Positions 58,538-64,000 of a stretch of DNA of 64,000 nucleotides are shown here, piece after piece. The notes beneath the pieces were generated by a model. That model saw only the letters and a list, made by a program, of their open reading frames with translations, did no database searches and was not told the DNA's origin. This stretch comes from Symsagittifera roscoffensis (taxonomy: Eukaryota; Xenacoelomorpha; Acoela; Convolutidae), in NCBI RefSeq assembly GCF_963678635.1, contig NC_087069.1, positions 16,340,660-16,404,659 on the forward strand. The letters are read 5' to 3'. Position 1 is the stretch's first letter. Each line of letters begins with the position of its first letter. A program made the translations under genes and the position numbers.

Positions 58538-59021
58538 CTAGCATATACTCAGATAGTATTTTTTATGTAAGTAAACTTCTATGTCAGTTTCTGAAAATAT
58601 CACATGCACAAGAGCGTACAACTCTCTCGGGTGTAGCTTCCCTCTATTGGGATCATAAACTGGCAACGAGAGAGAGGTCACACCTCTCTCAACCAGGAAA
58701 TCCCTAAGTCGAGTCAAGGCCAATACCAAGCTCTCCGGATTCACGTGTTGCCTATCAGTAGCTTTCGTAACCAAAAAACACAAATATTTCCCTGGTAACT
58801 GTGATGCGACAGGGGGCAACGCTATCATTCCTCCTACACCAGGCCTCTGTTTCCACAAAAACTCGATATTCTTGTACTCTCTTTTAAAGTCAGCTGCTAG
58901 TGCTGTTTTGAAGCTTACATCCGCCGTTATCGCTATGGCACATGTACGTTCCGTAAGTATGAAATCGCTGTCCGTTATAACGAGGTTGCTTGAATAATGG
59001 TTTGGTAAGTCAAAATAAGAT
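58538..59021 (-). CDS. ORF2 C-terminal part of element B: macro domain
   Basis: Complete macro-domain pattern in one frame from about 59021: strand and Asp loop 'ERTCAIAITADVSFKTALAA' followed by 'DFKREYKNIEFL'; 'GVGGMIALPPVASQLPGKYL' and 'CFLVTKATDRQHVNPESL'; helix 'VLALTRLRDFLVERGV'; strand 'TSLSLPVYDPNRGKLHPREL'; and final 'VIFSETDIEVYLHKKYYL'. The nearest match is TARG1/OARD1-type macro domains, which bind or hydrolyse ADP-ribose adducts. The usual G-x-G-x-D/L loop after the S-L-x-L-P strand is replaced by Y-D-P-N-R-G-K-L-H, so catalysis is uncertain. No ATG is seen before the domain. Element A shows it is the C-terminus of the acidic ORF, displaced here by one base in an A10 run at about 59050. 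Confidence 0.7.
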
Positions 59022-59843
59022 TCAAAAATTCGTCCGAATGGTGGTTTTTTTTTTAGCTTTTTCGCCTTCCGTTTCCAGTTCTCCGGTTTCTCTTGCCGAT
59101 TTCAATTTTTTTATTATGAGATTTTTGGTGTGGGTGAGTCCTACCCCCACTCCCCGGACAATAATATCCATCGACGTCCCCGTCGATCGCCCAAAGTCTA
59201 GGAGATCGAGGTTGGATTGTGGAACACGTAGAGGACCATCTGGGGCGACCCAGTTGGACTCGGTATTGTCATGACTGATGTATTTGACGCCGTCTCTATC
59301 GACGTCCTGAATCGTCAGGATCGTCTCTTTTGGATCTGTCGGCAGATCATGGAGCCATTCGAGCACGCGCAAGTTTGTTAGTTCTTGCTCATGAGTCTGT
59401 TCCGCTTCTGGTTCGAACTCCACTTCCGGTTCTGATCGATCGTCGATCCAATCTTGATCCATATCGTTCACGAGGTCGATTTCTTCTAGCATCGCTACTT
59501 CGTCCAGTCCCACCAGCGAGTCTATGACATCACTCACTACTATCCTGTCTACAACGAAGTCCTCGCCGTACGGATTGTATTTCTTCTGGTTTTTTCCTCT
59601 CTTGCTTTGGCGTGTTTCCATAGTGAGAGGAAAGTCAGGCTGTATTCCTTTGTCAATTTCGGTTTGTTCCGGGCAGTCCCAGTCTTCTTCGGCATAGGGT
59701 AGAGTTTCATCGTCCACCTCTACTCGCTCGGTCAACTCGAGATCCAGTGGTAGATCGCAATCGTCCACCACCTCATTCCCGTCGTTCTTGTCGCGAGTAC
59801 CCCCATTCACTTCACAAGCAGGATCCACTATCAAATAGTCTCC
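59022..59843 (-). CDS. ORF2 N-terminal part of element B: acidic region
   Basis: About 273 codons open, in the same frame as the integrase and separated from it only by one TAG (59844-59846). Very rich in Asp/Glu ('DETLPYAEEDWDCPEQTEID', 'EVEFEPEAEQTHEQE'). There is a short basic block 'QSKRGKNQKKYNPYGED', and a conserved-looking stretch 'LTIQDVDRDGVKYISHDNTE' followed by 'SNWVAPDGPLRVP', shared with element A. No ATG lies near its start, so it is probably made by reading through the integrase stop, or it is the C-terminal tail of Pol. About 75 bp (59120-59195) are inserted relative to element A. It ends in 'EKAKKKTTIRTNF' after the A-run shift, just before the macro domain. Confidence 0.6.
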   Translation of the reverse strand, partial: GDYLIVDPACEVNGGTRDKNDGNEVVDDCDLPLDLELTERVEVDDETLPYAEEDWDCPEQTEIDKGIQPDFPLTMETRQSKRGKNQKKYNPYGEDFVVDRIVVSDVIDSLVGLDEVAMLEEIDLVNDMDQDWIDDRSEPEVEFEPEAEQTHEQELTNLRVLEWLHDLPTDPKETILTIQDVDRDGVKYISHDNTESNWVAPDGPLRVPQSNLDLLDFGRSTGTSMDIIVRGVGVGLTHTKNLIIKKLKSARETGELETEGEKAKKKTTIRTNF

Positions 59844-61418
59844 CTATTGCATGTCCGCTGGGATGCACCAATCCTCTGACGAGGCATTGCGTGGTTTGAT
59901 ATTCTCGTAATGAGCTGCTCTTCCAGTGCTCAATCGATAAAAACGACCTCCCTGGTGCACCTCTGTTATCTGAAATGGACCACGCCATTTCTTTAATAAT
60001 TTCTTGGTTCCTTTTGGTGGAACCACTTCCTGGAACACCCAGACGTACTCGCCAACTGAGTAGGCCTTCGCATCAGCTGCCCTTTTATCAAACCTCCTTT
60101 TTTGTCTAATTTGCGCCTGTTGCGTATTCCTCCTGCATAAGTCATTGAGGTCCTGCTGTCTTCTAATGACATCCCGCACGTACGTTTGCGGTGCTGTCCT
60201 CTTCCCCTCATATTCAGGGTAGAAAAACGTCAACGGGAGCGCTTTTTCATGACCCGTTAACATCATGTGTGGACTTATTCCCGTGGAGGAATGCTCCCTG
60301 CTGTTGTAAGCACCCATCACTTGCGGCAGGTGCTTGTCCCAGTCATCCATGTAACGCGAGCAATAGACTCTCAGCATGGATACCAGTGTGCGATTTTGCC
60401 TCTCGACTAGGCCATTCGTTTGCGGGTGATAAGTGGTCGAGTGGGCCTGCGCTACCTGCGACCTTTTCATCAACTCCTTCGTGAGATCGCCCACGAATGC
60501 TTTGCCATTGTCCGATTGGAACGTGATGGGGCAGCCATGCCTTGCTATCCACACATTTATCAAATGGTCGCAAGTTTCTTCCGCCGATGCTGTCATGCAG
60601 GGTGCTGCCTCCGCATACTTCGTAAAATGGTCAATCATTACCAGCACCTGATTATAGCCCGTTGCTGTCATGCAGATTTTCTGATGATCAATTTGCACCA
60701 CTTCGTTGAAACCCGACGACTCTATTGACTGTAGGGGGAACCTTAGTTTCCTGGGATCCTTTGCCTGTTGACAAGACAGGCATGCGGCTATCCATTTCTC
60801 ACAAGCCTTCTTCAATCCCGGCCATTCGAATCGTTTCTGTATCCTGTTGTATATTTTGTCCACGCCTTGATGACCCATCTGATCATGTGAACGAAAGAGC
60901 AATTCGGTCTGGTACAACTGTGGTAACACTATTGAATTGTATTTATAAAGGACCTTGTCCTCCTCCTTGCGCTTACAGGCTACGATTCCGTCCTTGTTCA
61001 CGTACAACAAGTCTTTCCTCTTCAGGTAAAATTGCTTTAAGATCTTATAGCTGTCTTCTTCCAAGTCCCCTTTGTCAGGTGCTCCATTCTCGATCCATCT
61101 CTTCAGACTGCTCGTTGAGTACCTGGCTTTCAAATACGTCTTTACCACGTTCATTTGTCCGCTCATTATCTCCGGAGCATGAGCATCGTCCATCACCTTG
61201 ACACACCATATCTTTTTCAAAGGCGTCGCTTCCTGCACAGATGGTCCCAGATTGGTACGGACGACCGTACAATGTGGCAGCAATCTGGTTGGGCGTTTCG
61301 AAACTGCTATCAGCTCGAGCTCGTCCGCGGCATTATCTACCACAGTGCCCTCTTCATCTGAGGTGTATCTGTCCCTGTCTGGATCCTGATGTGTTTCTCG
61401 GTCCAGCCCACGCTGCTT
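59844..61418 (-). CDS. pol: Integrase of element B (Ty3/gypsy), apparently intact
   Basis: Numbered from the ATG at 61343 (499 codons), though the frame is open from the TAG at 61419. HHCC zinc domain: His153, His158, Cys188, Cys191. Core: Asp219 ('VVQIDHQKICM'), Asp278 ('TFQSDNGKAF') and Glu314 ('NGLVERQNRT'), a D,D-35-E spacing. C-terminal GPY/F module 'KKWRGPFQITEV' (about 451-462) with a Lys-rich approach. All catalytic and zinc residues are present. It inserts element cDNA into chromosomes. No chromodomain is visible; instead the acidic ORF2 follows directly. The first residues continue the RNase H-side linker, so the functional protein would be released from a Gag-Pol precursor. Confidence 0.9.
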   Translation of the reverse strand, partial: KQRGLDRETHQDPDRDRYTSDEEGTVVDNAADELELIAVSKRPTRLLPHCTVVRTNLGPSVQEATPLKKIWCVKVMDDAHAPEIMSGQMNVVKTYLKARYSTSSLKRWIENGAPDKGDLEEDSYKILKQFYLKRKDLLYVNKDGIVACKRKEEDKVLYKYNSIVLPQLYQTELLFRSHDQMGHQGVDKIYNRIQKRFEWPGLKKACEKWIAACLSCQQAKDPRKLRFPLQSIESSGFNEVVQIDHQKICMTATGYNQVLVMIDHFTKYAEAAPCMTASAEETCDHLINVWIARHGCPITFQSDNGKAFVGDLTKELMKRSQVAQAHSTTYHPQTNGLVERQNRTLVSMLRVYCSRYMDDWDKHLPQVMGAYNSREHSSTGISPHMMLTGHEKALPLTFFYPEYEGKRTAPQTYVRDVIRRQQDLNDLCRRNTQQAQIRQKRRFDKRAADAKAYSVGEYVWVFQEVVPPKGTKKLLKKWRGPFQITEVHQGGRFYRLSTGRAAHYENIKPRNASSEDWCIPADMQ

Positions 61419-64000
61419 CTAGTCTACCAATAAGGAGTGGATTGCGATTTCTGACATATCGGAATTGGAAGTTGTTTCAGACGTGTTGTCCCAGGACTGG
61501 GGTCCCGAGTCAACACTTGAGTCGACTGATTCTCCAACATCATATTCCAAGTTGTTTGAGATGTTTCTCGACTCCCCGGACAAAACTCTGTCCATCGGTC
61601 GCTTTGAACCCGACTCCCCGGACAAAATTCTGCCCCTAGGTGGTCTAGTCAACCTCTCCCCGGACAAGTCGTCCTGCACGGGCTCAAAGGTGTCTGACTC
61701 CTCAGACGAGTCGTCCTTGACTGGCTCGAAGGTATCAGACTCCCCGGACATTGTCTCGTCCACGGACGAACAATCCGGGTTCGGCTCGTATTCCTCTCTT
61801 GCATCCGTGAAGTGCACTCTCCTCGTGAAGCTAGATTTCGACCTGATCCTGACTTCCTCAGTAGTTTGGTTCTGAGTCAGTGTTCCATATTCAGTGAACG
61901 AAGTTCTCAACAAGACTTCCTTCGGCATCGAGCTCACCAGCTGGTTGACAATCGACCTGCAATCCCGTTCAACGCCTCGGCTGCGAATGGACACTGGCCT
62001 CTTCTCTGTTCTCTCGGTGACAGTCAACCGCTGCATGGTCTCCATCCATTCACGATCATGCCTATCCACTTCCCTGTCCAACAAGTCACGGAGTTTTCCC
62101 ATGACGTCCGGCGCCACGTTCACCGTCTTGTTCAATAGAGCCATGCTGTTTATACCCAGCCTGGTTAGTTCTTGCTGTACCAAGTTGGATCGGACTAGCA
62201 GATCCATCGGAACGGGCTCGCCTCTGGCTAAAAGCTTTATCTCAGCGGCCGTCTCCACTGGAAGGTCAGGGTGTCCAGGTATAGGATGTCCTGACTTGTC
62301 TAACCACCTAGTAAGTGGCAGCTTGTCGTAGGTTTCTTTGTCCAGAAAGGAAAACCCATTTTTGATCTCTGATTGGTTAGCCTGTTTCTCCTCGAGGCGC
62401 TCATAAAATTCTGTCTTTTTACTGAGGCTATCTGCGTTCTGGTGCTTGTCACGAGTACGGTGCTCTATGATCATGTGGTATCCATCCAGGCGCACGATCC
62501 AACGACCAATATAGCTTTGGTCCATCGAATAGGTTTTCAGCCAGGCAAGGGCACGGTTATCGACACAAAACTTGAAGGGAGCACTCCCCAAGTAGGCCCT
62601 GTATTTTTCCACGAAAGTGATCACCGCAAACATCTCCGCTTTTGGCGCGCCGTACTTCATTTCAGTATCACTCAGGACTTTACTCCCGTAGGCTATCGGA
62701 CGAAGAACCGTTCTCCCGTTCCACTCCTGCTCCTGGTGAAGTATGCCCGATATCGCAACCACTGATGCATCCGTTTCCAGCACGAACATCCCCTTCTCTG
62801 TTGGCATGCCGAGGACCGGTGCCTCGCAAAGTTCACGCTTGATGTTTTCAAATGAAACTTGTGCCTCATCAGTCCAGGTGAACTTTTTGCCCTTGTTTCT
62901 CATCAACCTCTGCATGGGGTATATCTTGTCAGCATACCCCTTGATGAACTCTCGATAATAATTTGCGAATCCCAGAAAACTCATCAGCTGTGTATCTGTT
63001 TTAGGTGCCTTCCAGGTCAGCACCGCTTCAACCGCTTCGGGATCTGGTCTCACTCCATGTTTGTCGACCAGGCGGCCCAGATACTTTATGGAATCCCTGA
63101 GGATTTCACACTTAGAGGGTTTACATTTCAGACCCGCCTGCTTCATGCAAGAAAACACCTCCTCCAACCTCTCTAGGTGGTCTTCCAAGGTTGGTGTTGC
63201 AATCACGACATCATCGACATAACACATAATGAGATTCCCGTATTTCTTAGTGACGCTCGTGAGTGCCTGGGCCATCAGTCGCTGGAATGTGGCCGTCGCG
63301 TTGCACAATCCGAATGGCATCCTCTTCCACTGGAACAGTCCCAGCTCACACGCGAAGCCTGTTTTCTCTCGATCTTGCTTTCTGAGTGGCACCTGCCAAA
63401 ATGCAGAGCCCAAATCCAACGTCGTGAAGAACTTCGCGTCTCCCAGCTTGGATAGCCTCTCATCGATGCGGGGAATCGGGTATGCGTCCTTTATAGTCAC
63501 TGCGTTCAGATAACGGAAGTCACAACAAAATCTGAGTTGTCCCCCTTTCTTTTTCGCCATGACCACGCCACAAGCCCATGGGGACTTCGACGGCTCGATC
63601 ATGTCGTACTCCATTAACATCTCGATTTCCTTCCTACACGCTTCTGACTTGTTTGGGGTCATTCTTCTCGCCCCTTCCCTATGAGGTACCGAGCCCTCTT
63701 CTATCTCAATCTCGTGCTCTACAAAATTACAACAACCTATGTCGGCCTTATGTTTCGAAAAAACGTCTGCGTTCCGATTTAGCACCGCCCTGAGCGAATC
63801 TAGTTCCTTGTCTGATATTTTACCCTTCAGATGTTCTATCTCAGGTAGGACAGGTTTATTCACTGCTAACTCTGCCTCCGTCGGTCTCTCAGGGAAGTTG
63901 GAACAACTAGACAACCCATCATCTGTTTCCGACTTCATTGAAAACAATTTCCTAGAAAATTTCAATTCATTCACTCTTTTCATTATACATTCTTGGTTCG
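61419..64000 (-). CDS. pol: Reverse transcriptase, RNase H and tether of element B (runs off the window)
   Basis: The frame is still open at the right edge, so protease and gag lie outside. Numbered from Met at 63983: RT motifs 'FTTLDLGSAFWQV' (Asp190), 'KRMPFGLCNATATFQRLM', 'MCYVDDVVIATPT' (Asp257, Asp258). RNase H Asp405 ('LETDASVVAISG'), Glu450 ('GAPKAEMFAV'), Asp475 ('FCVDNRALAWL'), Asp518 ('KHQNADSLSKK'). Tether about 530-740, then an acidic linker with repeated SGES motifs (about 745-806). Ends at a TAG (61419-61421) that is Trp in element A, 26 codons before the integrase ATG in the same frame. Apart from that stop the enzyme looks intact. Confidence 0.92.
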   Translation of the reverse strand, partial: NQECIMKRVNELKFSRKLFSMKSETDDGLSSCSNFPERPTEAELAVNKPVLPEIEHLKGKISDKELDSLRAVLNRNADVFSKHKADIGCCNFVEHEIEIEEGSVPHREGARRMTPNKSEACRKEIEMLMEYDMIEPSKSPWACGVVMAKKKGGQLRFCCDFRYLNAVTIKDAYPIPRIDERLSKLGDAKFFTTLDLGSAFWQVPLRKQDREKTGFACELGLFQWKRMPFGLCNATATFQRLMAQALTSVTKKYGNLIMCYVDDVVIATPTLEDHLERLEEVFSCMKQAGLKCKPSKCEILRDSIKYLGRLVDKHGVRPDPEAVEAVLTWKAPKTDTQLMSFLGFANYYREFIKGYADKIYPMQRLMRNKGKKFTWTDEAQVSFENIKRELCEAPVLGMPTEKGMFVLETDASVVAISGILHQEQEWNGRTVLRPIAYGSKVLSDTEMKYGAPKAEMFAVITFVEKYRAYLGSAPFKFCVDNRALAWLKTYSMDQSYIGRWIVRLDGYHMIIEHRTRDKHQNADSLSKKTEFYERLEEKQANQSEIKNGFSFLDKETYDKLPLTRWLDKSGHPIPGHPDLPVETAAEIKLLARGEPVPMDLLVRSNLVQQELTRLGINSMALLNKTVNVAPDVMGKLRDLLDREVDRHDREWMETMQRLTVTERTEKRPVSIRSRGVERDCRSIVNQLVSSMPKEVLLRTSFTEYGTLTQNQTTEEVRIRSKSSFTRRVHFTDAREEYEPNPDCSSVDETMSGESDTFEPVKDDSSEESDTFEPVQDDLSGERLTRPPRGRILSGESGSKRPMDRVLSGESRNISNNLEYDVGESVDSSVDSGPQSWDNTSETTSNSDMSEIAIHSLLVD

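Noticed and set aside
1-64000. tRNA, rRNA, or intron-containing host genes
   Set aside because: No cloverleaf, rRNA block or coherent exon series was recognised. This was a reading by eye, so a short tRNA could be missed.

Overview
The window is non-coding-rich animal DNA made almost entirely of nested and decayed transposable elements. It shows no operons, no prokaryotic signals and no intact host gene. The elements (Ty3/gypsy LTR retrotransposons, a Maverick/Polinton virus-like DNA transposon) and the AT-rich flanks point to an invertebrate metazoan. I cannot place it further from sequence alone. Nearly every recognisable gene reads on the minus strand. The retroelement ORFs look near 50% GC, while the Maverick genes and flanks are strongly AT-rich.

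Layout: 1-1640 holds a decayed, low-complexity protein gene (minus) cut by the window edge. 1641-4100 is AT-rich with nothing I can assign. 4100-6580 is the 3' end of a ruined Ty3/gypsy element (integrase, tail and an unassigned ORF). 7200-10480 is a decayed Maverick/Polinton: adenain-like protease, capsid protein, pVI-like protein, capsid-associated protein, integrase and the last part of the packaging ATPase. The ATPase gene is broken by a giant LTR retrotransposon, 'element A' (10474 to about 33660, and originally probably to about 43052). In its sense direction (high to low coordinates) element A carries gag, protease, RT/RNase H, integrase, an acidic plus macro-domain ORF (ORF2), a ~3000-residue ORF with an SGNH/GDSL hydrolase domain (ORF3), a 3' UTR, a polypurine tract and an LTR. 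From 32491 a ~4-kb unit joining element A leader, LTR fragment, Maverick ATPase start and Maverick PC4-like gene is tandemly repeated (32491, 36583, 40412), the third unit being rearranged. 46140-46700 is a truncated SET-domain-like fragment. 46770-47600 shares an inverted repeat with the left end. 47609-64000 is a second, much better preserved copy of the giant retroelement, 'element B': LTR, 3' UTR, ORF3 (2339 codons open), ORF2 and most of pol. Its gag and 5' LTR lie beyond the window.

The main discovery candidate is this giant LTR retrotransposon family (about 23 kb or more), which puts two unusual enzymes downstream of pol: a macro domain (ADP-ribose-binding fold) and a giant SGNH-hydrolase protein. 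Comparing A with B shows that ORF2 was ancestrally one fused ORF, that ORF3 was ancestrally about 2950 codons, and which lesions arose in each copy. The second point of interest is the Maverick, whose remaining gene set (PC4-like protein, ATPase, integrase, structural genes, protease) was split by element A. The split pieces abut the LTR ends.
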